64,000 bases of DNA from assembly GCA_963833655.1 (NCBI GenBank), contig CAWHYL010000006.1, forward strand, positions 310,001 to 374,000, read 5' to 3'. This stretch comes from 3-1-20CM-4-69-9 sp963833655. GTDB lineage: Bacteria; Actinomycetota; Thermoleophilia; Gaiellales; Gaiellaceae. A program made the translations under genes and the position numbers. The number at the start of each line of letters is the position of its first letter. The stretch's first letter is position 1. Of this stretch, positions 43,668 through 52,288 are shown piece after piece. Below the pieces are notes generated by a model. That model ran no database searches. It was not told the DNA's origin and saw nothing but the letters and a program-made list of their open reading frames with translations.

Positions 43668-43744
43668 CTCCACTCGATCATGCGTTGCCCGACGCCGTTT
43701 GCCATCGGCGAAACCGACGATTGGGCCTTCGGGGAAACCCGGAC

Positions 43745-44146
43745 CTACGCCACGCGCAGCCGCAGCAGCGCAAGCACCGCAGCGACCGCGACGAGCCCGT
43801 CGCTGACGAGGCAGAGCTCGCACACGGCGCCGATCAGGTGCAGCTGGACATAGACGAGGTAGGTGCTGAACGCGCAGGCCGCGAGCGCGATCGCGGCCTG
43901 GGCAGCCCGGGCGAGCTCGCTCCGCGACCACGAGGTGAGGAGCAACCAGACGTAGCTCACGAGCCCGAGCGCCGCGACCGGGAGCCCGAAGATCTCGGCG
44001 TAGCGGGAGCTCTGGACCGTCTCGCAGCCGCCGGTCGTGCACGCGAGCTGGGCCCCCGTATCCCGTGCGTACAGGAGGTAGGCCGTCAGTGCGAGCCCGG
44101 CGGCTGCGACGGCGGCGACACCCAGTCGCAACGAACGATCGCTCAC
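43745..44146 (-). CDS. Vitamin K epoxide reductase family protein (VKOR)
   Basis: A 133-residue, four-helix quinone-linked disulfide oxidase. The loop cysteines (CTTGGCETVQSSRYAEIFG) and the membrane CxxC (CELC) are both present. In actinobacteria VKOR re-oxidises DsbA-like proteins in place of DsbB. GTG start 44146 overlaps the stop of the DsbA-like gene (GTGA), so the redox pair is translationally coupled. The protein probably keeps the DsbA-like partner, and perhaps the neighbouring copper enzyme, folded. Confidence 0.9.
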   Translation of the reverse strand: MSDRSLRLGVAAVAAAGLALTAYLLYARDTGAQLACTTGGCETVQSSRYAEIFGLPVAALGLVSYVWLLLTSWSRSELARAAQAAIALAACAFSTYLVYVQLHLIGAVCELCLVSDGLVAVAAVLALLRLRVA

Positions 44147-44847
44147 CGCGCGAGCGCCGCGTCGAGCGCGGGCCGGACCCCGTCGGCTCCGAGCGAGGTC
44201 ACGCGAACGAGCCGCATGCGCCCGCCCGTCCGCCCGACTTCGAACGAGGGCGTCCCCTGCACGCCGCCGGTGCGCGCGGCATGCGCGTTGCTTTCGATCG
44301 TCCGGGTCGTCGCCGCGCCCCAGGCGACGTGGTCCAGACGCTGCGCGTCGACGCCGGCGGCGGCGGTCGCGCCTGCCAGCTCGTCGCCGACCCAGCCGCT
44401 GTTCTCGTAGCCCTGGCGCCGGTACAGCTCGTGGAGCAGGTTCCATTGCTTGTTCTGCGCACCTGCGGCGACGACCATCCTCAGCGCAAGCTCGGAATCC
44501 GGGCCGAGGAACGCCAGACCGCGAAAGACGATGCGCGCGCGGCCGCTACGGACGTAGCCGGCCACGATCGGCGGTAGCGCCTGCAGCGACCATTCGGCGC
44601 AGTAGGGGCACTGGAGGTCGGCGTACTCGACGAGCGTCACCGGCGCGCGCGGACTGCCGAGGGCCGCACCGTGCTGCTCGATGCCTGCGAACAGCGACGC
44701 CGGCGCCGGTGAGGCCGCCGGTTGTCGTCGGTGGCCGGCGCCGATCTGGCTTGCGGCGATAGCCGTCGCGGCCAGGGCGGCCGCGACCGCGAAGATCACG
44801 CCGATCCCGCGCCGGCTAATGGGACATCGTCCCCTCGACCCCGCCAA
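44143..44847 (-). CDS. DsbA-like thioredoxin-fold oxidoreductase
   Basis: A 234-residue membrane-anchored protein: an Arg-containing start, a hydrophobic helix (VIFAVAAALAATAIAASQIG), then a thioredoxin fold with active site CPYC (LVEYADLQCPYCAEW) and the cis-Pro loop GVQGTPSFEVG. It inserts disulfides into exported proteins and is recharged by the adjacent VKOR. The TTG start at 44847 overlaps the end of the upstream copper protein gene by 32 nt; GTG 44799 is an alternative start that would remove the positive residues before the helix. Confidence 0.85.
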   Translation of the reverse strand: MAGSRGRCPISRRGIGVIFAVAAALAATAIAASQIGAGHRRQPAASPAPASLFAGIEQHGAALGSPRAPVTLVEYADLQCPYCAEWSLQALPPIVAGYVRSGRARIVFRGLAFLGPDSELALRMVVAAGAQNKQWNLLHELYRRQGYENSGWVGDELAGATAAAGVDAQRLDHVAWGAATTRTIESNAHAARTGGVQGTPSFEVGRTGGRMRLVRVTSLGADGVRPALDAALAR

Positions 44848-46027
44848 CGTTCAGCAGCCCCACCTGACCGAGGTCGACAGCCGCGAACGAGTGGCTGACG
44901 AACGGATACAGGCCGGGTTGGTCGATGTTGACGTCGAAGACGCCGCCGCCGCCTGCGGGGACGAGCGCAGTCTGGATGTTGCGCTGGTACTGCGTCATGT
45001 CCCCGTTCACCCATGCGCGGTCGAGGATCGTGCCGACGACGTGAAAGTCGGTGTCGAAGCTCGGGCCTGCATCGACGACCCAGAAGCGGACCGTCTGACC
45101 GGGATCCGCCGTCAGCGGATGCGTGACGTACTGCGAGGCGTAGCCGTTCCACGTCACCCAGTCCGGCTCTTGCCGCTGAGCCTTGGCCATGTCGAGCGTG
45201 GCGGGCTTCGGGAAGCCCGGCGAGCTCAAGTACCACTCACTCGCCACGAGGACGTAGTTCTTGTCGGCGTGCGGAAGCGGCGTACGCGGCTCGACGACGA
45301 TCGCGCCGTACATCCCGTTCGCGATGTGCGCGAGCACCGGCTTCGTCCCGCAATGGAACATGAACGCGCCGGGATCGTTCGCGACGAACGAGTAGTGGAT
45401 CGAAGCACCCGGCTGCACGTCCTTGAAGGCGACGTTCGGCGCGATCCGCGCCGCATGGAAGTCGACCGAATGCGGGATCAGACCCTTGTTCGTGAGCGTC
45501 AGTTCGACCTTCTGGCCCTGGCGGACGTGGATGAACGGCGCTGGAGCTCCACCGCTGAAAGCCCAAGCGCTGTAGCTCACGCCCGGCGCGATCTGGATCG
45601 TCTTGTCGACGAGCACGAGGTGCACGTGCGCGACGGGCCCGGCGGGGGCCGGCGGCAGCGCAGCGCTCATCGGAATGTGCTGTTTCGCGAGCGCGTCGGC
45701 GTTCGCAGGCATCTGTCCCGCATAGCTCGTCAGCTCGGAGCCGCCGGTCGCGCCGGCCGAAATGTCCATGCCGGGCATCGAGCCTCCGGTCGAGGCCGCG
45801 GCAGCCGCCTTGTTCGCATCTTTGCGCGCGTCGTGCGCCGAGAAGCCCATCCAGACGGCGACGAAGCCGAGGACGACAACGAGCATCCCGAGCAGCAGCG
45901 AGAAGGCAGCCCAGTAGCCGCTGTTGTCGCCCTTGCGCTGCGTTCGCCGCGGGGGCGGTGGGGGTGGTGAGTACGTCGGAGCGGGCTGGGCGCCGTTCGC
46001 CGGCGCGCGCTCGAGGGTCTCGGGCAT
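44816..46027 (-). CDS. Membrane-anchored two-domain copper oxidase, nitrite reductase (NirK)-like
   Basis: A 403-residue protein: a Pro-rich cytoplasmic N-terminus, one helix (WAAFSLLLGMLVVVLGFVAVW), a Met-rich linker, then two cupredoxin domains. NirK-type ligands are visible: HSVDFH (type-1 His, catalytic Asp, type-2 His), FMFHCG (type-2 His, type-1 Cys), AHIANGM (type-1 His and Met), FHVVGT (catalytic-pocket His) and VSHSFAAV (final type-2 His). The trimer-type copper sites are thus complete. Nitrite to NO reduction is the best guess, but related two-domain oxidases exist. First gene of an operon with DsbA-like and VKOR proteins. Confidence 0.78.
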   Translation of the reverse strand: MPETLERAPANGAQPAPTYSPPPPPPRRTQRKGDNSGYWAAFSLLLGMLVVVLGFVAVWMGFSAHDARKDANKAAAAASTGGSMPGMDISAGATGGSELTSYAGQMPANADALAKQHIPMSAALPPAPAGPVAHVHLVLVDKTIQIAPGVSYSAWAFSGGAPAPFIHVRQGQKVELTLTNKGLIPHSVDFHAARIAPNVAFKDVQPGASIHYSFVANDPGAFMFHCGTKPVLAHIANGMYGAIVVEPRTPLPHADKNYVLVASEWYLSSPGFPKPATLDMAKAQRQEPDWVTWNGYASQYVTHPLTADPGQTVRFWVVDAGPSFDTDFHVVGTILDRAWVNGDMTQYQRNIQTALVPAGGGGVFDVNIDQPGLYPFVSHSFAAVDLGQVGLLNVGGVEGTMSH

Positions 46028-46077
46028 CGTCGTCTCCTTCCTCGGTTGCGCTCAAGCTAGGAAAGGTCGTGCGAGGC

Positions 46078-46123
46078 GGCATCCGCGCAGCCGCCGAATC
46101 GGCTGCGGGTTTCCACGGATGCC
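46078..46123 (-). terminator. Nested hairpin between FtsX gene and NirK-like gene
   Basis: An outer 8-bp repeat (GGCATCCG at 46078-46085, CGGATGCC at 46116-46123) encloses an 8-bp stem-loop (CGCAGCCG/CGGCTGCG, loop CCGAAT). It begins 7 nt past the FtsX stop on the minus strand and lies 51 nt upstream of the NirK-like start, so it could end the exporter transcript or act in the 5' region of the next one. Confidence 0.5.
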
Positions 46124-46129
46124 TCGCGA

Positions 46130-48979
46130 TCAGCTGGTCAAACGGAGCGCGACCGCAGGCCTGATCCGCGTTGCGGACAGCGCCGGCGCAATCGTGGCGG
46201 CGAGCGACGCGACAACGGTTCCTGCCAGCAGGACCGCCAGCTGGCCGTACGGCACCGCAAACGAGACATCGCCCATTGCATCGGACCCCGCGATGATCGT
46301 GTACAGGGTCAGCAGCGCCAGCAGTGCGCCGATCAGCGTTCCCTGCACCGCGACATACGCAGCTTCGATGGCAAAGCTGCGTCCGACGGCCTGCGCGGGG
46401 AAGCCGAGCGCGCGCAGCGTCCCGATCTGCCGCCGACGCTCACGAACGGCGCGGATCATCACGACGGCGATGCCGGCAATGCCGACGAGGAGCCCCATTG
46501 CCAGGTACCCCTGAAAGAGCTGGAAGATCTGGTGCGTCATCGAGAACGATTCGTCCATCAACGCAGCAATCGAGAAACCTTCCGCGCCGTTCGTGATGAA
46601 GTCGCTCTGCAAGTGCGCCGCGAACGGCTCCGCCTTCGTGCCGGGCGCGAGCGAGACGTAGCTCCGGCTGGCAATGAGCCGATCGCCGAACAGCCGGTGT
46701 GCGCCGCCCCAGCCGTAGAGCATGCCGTTCGCGATCAACCCGTCGCCGCTCGCGATCGCCGCGACGGCGACGTCGCGGGAGGCGCCGGTGAGCGGGTTGA
46801 TGATCGTCATGCGGTCGCCGACCTTGACACTGAAGTTCGGCGGCCCTCCCTGCTGCAGGAACAGCGGGTCGGCGATGATCAGGTTCGGATCGCTGAGCAC
46901 CGATGTCCATGCATCCAGATCCGTCCGGTAGAAGCCGCGATCCTCGAGCTTCGGCGGCCCTAGCTGGAGCAGGCTGCCGTCGAACGCGGTCATCGGCCAG
47001 AAGTGCTCCTCGGGCGAGTTGGCCAACGCGAAGCTCGCCTCGGTTTGCGCGAGCGGAGCGACCATGGCGACGCCCGGCGTCCGCGCCAGCGCCGAGATCG
47101 AGACGGGGTTCGCCGCACTCGAGCGCACGAACACCTGCGCGCCGCCGGAGGCGCTCGCCGTTGCGGTGCCGACCTGCTTGTCGATCATGAACGAGATCGC
47201 CGTGATGAACGTCAGGATGAAGACGACGAGGGCGTACATCGAGACTGTCAGTCCGGTCCGCCCACGCCGAGCGAGTGGGTAGGCGAGCCCAAGCCGGAGT
47301 GCGAGCACGCGGCCGCCGAAGCGGTGTAGCGCCGAGCTCAGGCGATCCTGTTCCAGCGTCACGAACGCGACACCGCCGGCCGTCATGACGATCCCCTGCG
47401 CGACGTACACCATGATCGACGCGCCTTCCGCGGCCTGCGGGAACAGCGCGAACACGAGTGCGCCCCACACGACGGTCGCCGCCGCCAGCAGGCTTGCTGA
47501 GGTCTTCGCCGGCGCGACGCGCGTGAGCCATGGCGCAAGCCCGACCAACACGAGCGTCGGTCCGAGGAGCAGTCCGAACGGCTCCTTCGACGCGGCCGCG
47601 CTCACCGTCCACAGACCGCCGAGAGCGACGGCGCCGAAGCCGACGTACAGCCAACGCTTGCGACGTCGCGCCGGCGGTTCGGCGATGTCGCGGATCGCGC
47701 GGATGATGTTGAGGCGGCTGACGCGGATGCTCAGCACGACGATCGTCGTGACGGCGACGACGAACCCGATCACGAACGACTGGAGAAGGCTCTGCGGTTT
47801 GACCGTGAAGTACAGGTCGAAGCGGTTGTGCTCGGAGCTGAACGCCGACTGGGACCAGATGACGAGAACACGCCCGAGCCCGACGCCGACGATGGTCCCG
47901 AGCAGCGTCGCCAGGAGGGCGTAGATGAAGCCTTCGGTCGCGAAGGCGCCGACGAGCTGCGAGCGGCGCATCCCTACGGCCCGGGCCATGCCGAGCTCCG
48001 GCTTCCGCTCGGCCGCGAGCATCACGAAGAGGTTGATGAGCAACAACAGCCCCGCGAAGACGCCGAAGCTGCCCATCGCGGTGAACATCTGCGTGAACGT
48101 CTTGCCGGTCTCGTCGGCCGCGTCGAGGAACTGCTGCTTGACGGCAGTCACCTGCGGATCGATGCGCGCGGTGCGACGCTCGAGCAGCGCCTTCACCTGA
48201 TCGCTATGAGCGGCGCCGCCCTCGATTCCACCGCGATTCGAGATTGCGACGTATCGAGACGGTGGCGCGGCGTCTGCAGGCCTTCGCTGCGCCATGGCCG
48301 CGAAGACAGACGGTGAGACGAGCACGTTGCGCGCCTCCTGCTGACCCGTCAGCGAGAAGCCGGCGAGCCCGAGCCGCGGCAAGACGCGATCGACCGTCAG
48401 CCTCGACGGGCGGCCGTAGGCGTAGACGTCGATGCGCGCGCCCGGCCCGACGCCGAGCACGTTCGCGAGGTCGGTCGTGATCGCCGCATGACCGGCCGCG
48501 GGCGTGGGGCCGGTCACACCGGTGGCGCTGCCGGCGTCGCCGAACGCGCGCGCCGCGGCAAAGTCGAAGCCGACGACATGAGCGTTCGGGGCGGTCCGGA
48601 GGGTGCCGCCGCGGCCCGCGGTTGTTGCCGTGTCGAAGCTCGCGAGCGGCACGACGCCGTCGACAGCCGACGACGGCAGCGCACGCAGCCGCGCCTGGAG
48701 CGAACGCCATTCCCCCGCATTTCGAGCGACGACGAGCTCGTCGATCGGCCCGAGGTGCTGCCGAGCAGCCTGGCGGATCGAGGCGTCCATCGTGTCGCCG
48801 ACCACGGCCGAGCCCGTGATGATCGCGGCGCCGAGCAGCGATCCGAGGATGACGAGCAACGCTTCGCGAGGCCGGCGCACCGCGTTGCGAACGGCAAGGC
48901 GGCGCAGAATCGGGCGACGCGCGAGAATGAAGAGGAACGGGCTCGCGACGACGAGGACGATGAGGAGCATCGCGCTCAT
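46130..48979 (-). CDS. ABC transporter permease, large FtsX/MacB-type
   Basis: A 949-residue permease from ATG 48979, which overlaps the ATPase stop (ATGA). It has an N-terminal helix, a large extracytoplasmic domain, FtsX core helices (GVFAGLLLLINLFVMLAAER with RKPELGMARAVGMRRSQLV), further helices, a second extracytoplasmic part and a second FtsX unit (MIRAVRERRRQIGTLRALGF). This double-FtsX layout fits mechanotransmission exporters rather than channel importers. Substrate unknown: lipoproteins, peptides and drugs are all possible. Confidence 0.88.
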   Translation of the reverse strand: MSAMLLIVLVVASPFLFILARRPILRRLAVRNAVRRPREALLVILGSLLGAAIITGSAVVGDTMDASIRQAARQHLGPIDELVVARNAGEWRSLQARLRALPSSAVDGVVPLASFDTATTAGRGGTLRTAPNAHVVGFDFAAARAFGDAGSATGVTGPTPAAGHAAITTDLANVLGVGPGARIDVYAYGRPSRLTVDRVLPRLGLAGFSLTGQQEARNVLVSPSVFAAMAQRRPADAAPPSRYVAISNRGGIEGGAAHSDQVKALLERRTARIDPQVTAVKQQFLDAADETGKTFTQMFTAMGSFGVFAGLLLLINLFVMLAAERKPELGMARAVGMRRSQLVGAFATEGFIYALLATLLGTIVGVGLGRVLVIWSQSAFSSEHNRFDLYFTVKPQSLLQSFVIGFVVAVTTIVVLSIRVSRLNIIRAIRDIAEPPARRRKRWLYVGFGAVALGGLWTVSAAASKEPFGLLLGPTLVLVGLAPWLTRVAPAKTSASLLAAATVVWGALVFALFPQAAEGASIMVYVAQGIVMTAGGVAFVTLEQDRLSSALHRFGGRVLALRLGLAYPLARRGRTGLTVSMYALVVFILTFITAISFMIDKQVGTATASASGGAQVFVRSSAANPVSISALARTPGVAMVAPLAQTEASFALANSPEEHFWPMTAFDGSLLQLGPPKLEDRGFYRTDLDAWTSVLSDPNLIIADPLFLQQGGPPNFSVKVGDRMTIINPLTGASRDVAVAAIASGDGLIANGMLYGWGGAHRLFGDRLIASRSYVSLAPGTKAEPFAAHLQSDFITNGAEGFSIAALMDESFSMTHQIFQLFQGYLAMGLLVGIAGIAVVMIRAVRERRRQIGTLRALGFPAQAVGRSFAIEAAYVAVQGTLIGALLALLTLYTIIAGSDAMGDVSFAVPYGQLAVLLAGTVVASLAATIAPALSATRIRPAVALRLTS

Positions 48980-49710
48980 GCGACCGCCACCTCCTCCCGC
49001 ACCTCCTTCTGGAACGGGGCGCCGAGGAGCTTGTCCTCGACGAGCCTGCCGTCGCGAACCGTGATCAGCCGGTCGGCATGGGCGGCGACCGTCGGATCGT
49101 GCGTGACAAGGATGATCGTGAGCCCCTCCGCATGCAGCTCGCCGAGCAATGCGATGACGGATGCCGCCATCTCCGAGTCCAGATTGCCGGTCGGCTCGTC
49201 CGCCCACACGATGCGCGGCTCACCGGCGAGCGCCCGCGCGACGGCCACGCGCTGCTGCTCCCCGCCGGAGAGCTCCATCGGCCGGCGGTCGAGCCGGTGG
49301 CCGAGGCCGACGCGTTCGAGCGTCTCGCGCGCGCGGATGCGCGCATCCGTCTCGCGTGCGCCCGCCAGCAGCAGCGGCAGCTCGACGTTCTCCGTCGCCG
49401 TGAAGACCGGGATGAGGTTGAACGCCTGGAAGATGAAGCCCATGTCCTTCGCGCGATGCTTCGTGCGCTCCTTGTCGGAGAGCTCGTGGATGCTGAGACC
49501 GTCGACGAGCACGCGCCCGCCGTCGATGTCGTCGAGGCCGGAGACGCAGTTGAGCAGCGTCGTCTTGCCCGAGCCCGAAGGCCCCATCACGGCGACGAAC
49601 TGGCCCTGTGGGACGACGAGGTCGAGGCCGTGCAACGCGACGATCGAGTCGGCTCCGGAGCGGTAGATCTTGCGAACACCTTCGGCAATGAGGATCGCGT
49701 CTGCGTTCAT
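48976..49710 (-). CDS. ABC transporter ATP-binding protein (LolD/MacB type)
   Basis: A 244-residue ATPase with Walker A GPSGSGKT, signature LSGGEQQR, Walker B IVWADEPTGNLD and the VTHD switch. The Q-loop region FIFQAFNLIP is characteristic of the MacB/LolD/FtsE group. It powers the FtsX-type permease that follows (ATGA overlap). Its own ATG overlaps the stop of the CBS-BON gene, an unusual coupling of a stress sensor with an exporter. Confidence 0.93.
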   Translation of the reverse strand: MNADAILIAEGVRKIYRSGADSIVALHGLDLVVPQGQFVAVMGPSGSGKTTLLNCVSGLDDIDGGRVLVDGLSIHELSDKERTKHRAKDMGFIFQAFNLIPVFTATENVELPLLLAGARETDARIRARETLERVGLGHRLDRRPMELSGGEQQRVAVARALAGEPRIVWADEPTGNLDSEMAASVIALLGELHAEGLTIILVTHDPTVAAHADRLITVRDGRLVEDKLLGAPFQKEVREEVAVA

Positions 49711-50345
49711 CTCCGCCCCTCCCAGTGCAGCCGCGACTCGACGGCAACGACGCCCGGGACGCGATCGACGAACGCCTCGACCGCGTGTGCGTGCTCCTTC
49801 GAGTCGACCTTGCCGCTCAGCGTCACGCGCCCGTGATCGACCGCGACGTCGTACGCCGTCGGCCGCCGCCAGTACGACCTGATCAGGGGATCCGACTCGA
49901 TCTCCTGCCAGATCTCCTCGTCCGCACGCGCGAACGCACGCACGAGGTCGTGCCGCGTCACGATGCCGACGAGCTGCGACCCTTCGACGACGGGCAGACG
50001 CGACACACGCTCGTCGAGCATCAGCGCCGCGGCGTCCGCGACGGTGCGCTCAGGGCCGATGGTGATCGGCGGCGACGTCATCGCGCGCTGCGCCGTCGTG
50101 GCGTCGATCTTCAGCATCAGGTCGCCTTCGTCCATCAGCCACGCGAGTACTCCGCGCTGCAGGCCGCTCGAAGGCCGTTCCTTGAACAGGATGTCTCCTT
50201 CGGAGACGACGCCAACGACGCGCTCGCCGTCGACAACCGGAACACCCGAGATGCGTTTCTGCACGAGCACTGTGGCGACGTCTCGGAGGTCGGTGTCGGG
50301 CGCGACGGTCGTGACGTCGGGTGTCATGACGTCTCTGACTCTCAT
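49707..50345 (-). CDS. CBS-BON stress protein (first copy)
   Basis: A 212-residue protein: a tandem CBS pair (RVRDVMTPDVTTVAPDTDLR; ISGVPVVDGERVVGVVSEGD; VSRLPVVEGSQLVGIVTRHD) followed by a BON domain (about 150-212: DVAVDHGRVTLSGKVDS). CBS pairs bind adenine nucleotides; BON domains associate with membranes or lipids. It is very similar in plan to the protein at 52289. First gene of an operon with an ABC exporter (ATGA overlap). The 17-nt motif CCCCGATGTCGGGCCGG lies 57-73 nt upstream of its start. Confidence 0.92.
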   Translation of the reverse strand: MRVRDVMTPDVTTVAPDTDLRDVATVLVQKRISGVPVVDGERVVGVVSEGDILFKERPSSGLQRGVLAWLMDEGDLMLKIDATTAQRAMTSPPITIGPERTVADAAALMLDERVSRLPVVEGSQLVGIVTRHDLVRAFARADEEIWQEIESDPLIRSYWRRPTAYDVAVDHGRVTLSGKVDSKEHAHAVEAFVDRVPGVVAVESRLHWEGRR

Positions 50346-50389
50346 CTCGCGCTCCTTTCGCGCTCGAATGCGGTTTCTGCGCGTACTGT

Positions 50390-50434
50390 CACGCTTAGGC
50401 CCCGGCCCGACATCGGGGGCGAGGCCTAAGCGTG
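50390..50434 (-). promoter_or_regulatory. Hairpin enclosing the CCCGATGTCGGG motif, upstream of CBS-BON/exporter operon
   Basis: A 12-bp perfect stem (CACGCTTAGGCC / GGCCTAAGCGTG) flanks the motif at 50402-50418, which is identical over 17 nt (opposite strand) to 11909-11925. It lies between the cyclic-DPG-synthetase stop (50457) and the CBS-BON start (50345), so it may act both as terminator and as operator. The two roles cannot be separated from sequence. Confidence 0.5.
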
Positions 50435-50456
50435 TTGCGGCGGATTACGGAATCCG

Positions 50457-51791
50457 CTAGATCAGTGCCGGCACCGCGGCCACGCGGGCGCCGAGCGGCG
50501 CCAGCACGTCCGCCAGCGTCGGCTCGCCGATCTCCCGCAGCTCGTACCGAGCGTGTCGGATCGGGACCTCCGAGTGGATCAGCCGGCCGAGATCGATGGG
50601 CGTGCCCGTCACGACGACGTCGCAGCCGGAGGCGTTGATCGTCGTCTCGAGCTCGGCGAGCTGGTCGGGCGAGTACCCCATCGCCGGCAGCGAGTGCAGG
50701 TGCGGATACCGATCGAGCACGGCGGCGATCGAGCCCACGGCGAACGGCCTCGGATCGACGAGCTCCAGTGCGCCGCCCTGACGTGCAGCCACGGTTCCTG
50801 CTCCGAACGGCATACCGCCCTGCGTGAGGGTCGGGCCGTCGTCGACGACGAGCACCCGCGAGCCGACGAGCGACGGGCCGTGCTCCAGGACGACCGGCGA
50901 CCCCGCCCGCACGATGCGTGCCCGCGGGTTGACGCCCTCGATGTTCGCGACCACCCTGCCGACGGACTCGGCGTCGGCCGCGTCGATCTTGTTGACGACG
51001 ACGACGTCGGCCATGCGAAGGTTCGTCTCGCCCGGGTGGTACTTGAGCTCGTGCCCCGGCCTGAGCGGGTCGACGACGGTCAGCGAGATGTCCGGGACGA
51101 AGAACGAGAAGTCGTTGTTCCCGCCATCCCAGACGATCACGTCCGCCTCCTCCTCCGCGCGGTGCAGGATCGCCTCGTAGTCGACGCCGGCGTACATGAC
51201 CATGCCCATCCGCACGGGCGCCTCGTACTCCTCGCGCTCCTCGATCGTCGGGTGCGAGCGGTCGATGTCCTCCAGCGTCGCGAAGCGCTGCACGCGCATC
51301 TTCTCGAGGTCGCCGTACGGCATCGGGTGGCGCACGAGCGCGACCTTGTAGCCGCTGTCGAGCAGGATCTGCCCGACACGGCGGCTGGTCTGGCTCTTTC
51401 CGCAGCCGGTGCGGACGGCCGTCACGGCGACGACCGGCTTGCGGCTCGGCAGCATCGTCTCCTTCGGCCCAAGGAGCGTGAAGCTGGCACCGGCAGCGAG
51501 CGCCGTCGAAGCCTTGTGCATCACGTCCTCGTGCGACAGGTCGGAGTACGCGAGCACGACCTCGTCGACGTGGTGGCGGCGGATCAGCTCCGTGAGCTCC
51601 TCCTCCGGTCTGATCGGAATGCCGAGCGGGTACCGCGCGCCGGCGAGCGGCGGCGGATAGACGCGATCGTCGATCCCGGGAATCTGCGCCGCCGTGAACG
51701 CGACGACCTCCGTCTGCACCTCATTCCGATAGCGAACGTTGTAGTTGTGGAAGTCGCGACCGCCCGCTCCCACGATGATCAGCTTCCGCAT
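50457..51791 (-). CDS. Cyclic 2,3-diphosphoglycerate synthetase-like GTP/ATP-binding protein
   Basis: A 444-residue protein of the cyclic-2,3-diphosphoglycerate synthetase family, best known from thermophilic methanogens, where it closes 2,3-DPG to the cyclic compatible solute. Visible: an N-terminal Rossmann-like start (KLIIVGAGGRDFHNYNVRYR), a P-loop (VTAVRTGCGKSQTSRRV), a Walker-B-like IVWDGGNNDF and a GTPase-like VVNKID. Bacterial homologues are common but mostly untested; the actual product here is unknown. It starts 13 nt after hsp20 (RBS CTCCTTT complement AAAGGAGG). Confidence 0.75.
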   Translation of the reverse strand: MRKLIIVGAGGRDFHNYNVRYRNEVQTEVVAFTAAQIPGIDDRVYPPPLAGARYPLGIPIRPEEELTELIRRHHVDEVVLAYSDLSHEDVMHKASTALAAGASFTLLGPKETMLPSRKPVVAVTAVRTGCGKSQTSRRVGQILLDSGYKVALVRHPMPYGDLEKMRVQRFATLEDIDRSHPTIEEREEYEAPVRMGMVMYAGVDYEAILHRAEEEADVIVWDGGNNDFSFFVPDISLTVVDPLRPGHELKYHPGETNLRMADVVVVNKIDAADAESVGRVVANIEGVNPRARIVRAGSPVVLEHGPSLVGSRVLVVDDGPTLTQGGMPFGAGTVAARQGGALELVDPRPFAVGSIAAVLDRYPHLHSLPAMGYSPDQLAELETTINASGCDVVVTGTPIDLGRLIHSEVPIRHARYELREIGEPTLADVLAPLGARVAAVPALI

Positions 51792-51804
51792 CAGTCCTCC
51801 TTTC

Positions 51805-52182
51805 TCAGACGCCGGACGCGTCTGCGTTCACCGCGAAGGGCCGCTGAATCGCGACCTTGCGCGGCGACGGCGCTCCGTCCTCGAAGCGCGGCGCGTGCAA
51901 CTGCAGCTCTTCGCGGACATACGCCGCTCTCAAGCGGCCTGCGTCGGCATCGGCCGGGAGCTCGAGACGCTCCTCGAGCCGGTCGAGCACGCGAAACCCG
52001 GCGAGATCCGCTCGGGTGTGGTCGCCGCGTACCGTGACGACGTGGTCGAAGACCTCGACGTCGAGGTCGGTGACCGCGTAGCCCGGCACCGATAGATGAA
52101 CGATGTACTCGGCAGGGAGCTCCTCGACGCACGCGTCCGGCGGAAGGGCGGGAGGGCGTCCCGTACTGGTCAGCACAGCCAT
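51805..52182 (-). CDS. Small heat-shock protein, Hsp20/alpha-crystallin family
   Basis: A 125-residue Hsp20: the ACD is compact (EYIVHLSVPGYAVTDLDVEV to DVEVFDHVVTVRGDH) with the C-terminal part RAAYVREELQLHAPRFEDG. ATG 52182 has AAGGAGG 6 nt upstream; a longer in-frame start is not favoured. sHsps are ATP-independent holdases in stress. It heads an operon with the cyclic-DPG-synthetase-like gene and carries a CCGATG(C)TCGGGCC element upstream. Confidence 0.85.
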   Translation of the reverse strand: MAVLTSTGRPPALPPDACVEELPAEYIVHLSVPGYAVTDLDVEVFDHVVTVRGDHTRADLAGFRVLDRLEERLELPADADAGRLRAAYVREELQLHAPRFEDGAPSPRKVAIQRPFAVNADASGV

Positions 52183-52202
52183 GGCACACCTCCTTTCTCG
52201 CT

Positions 52203-52244
52203 GCACCGATGGTTGCGCCTTCGCGTCGGCCCGAGCATCGGTGC
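52203..52244 (-). promoter_or_regulatory. Inverted repeat with motif variant upstream of hsp20
   Basis: A 9-bp inverted repeat GCACCGATG / CATCGGTGC spans 24 nt of loop. On the minus strand the distal arm runs into ACCGATGCTCGGGCC (52228-52242), a one-base-insertion variant of the CCCGATGTCGGGCC motif at 11909 and 50402. It lies 46-60 nt upstream of the hsp20 start. Confidence 0.45.
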
Positions 52245-52288
52245 GCCTGCCGATTCGACCTACGCGATTCCGCTGATCTCGGTGGGGC

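Noticed and set aside
43709..43744. DosR-box-like GGGCCTTCGGGGAAACCC before PAP2
   Set aside because: The match to the DosR consensus is poor, and no DosR or comparable copy is found near other stress genes.
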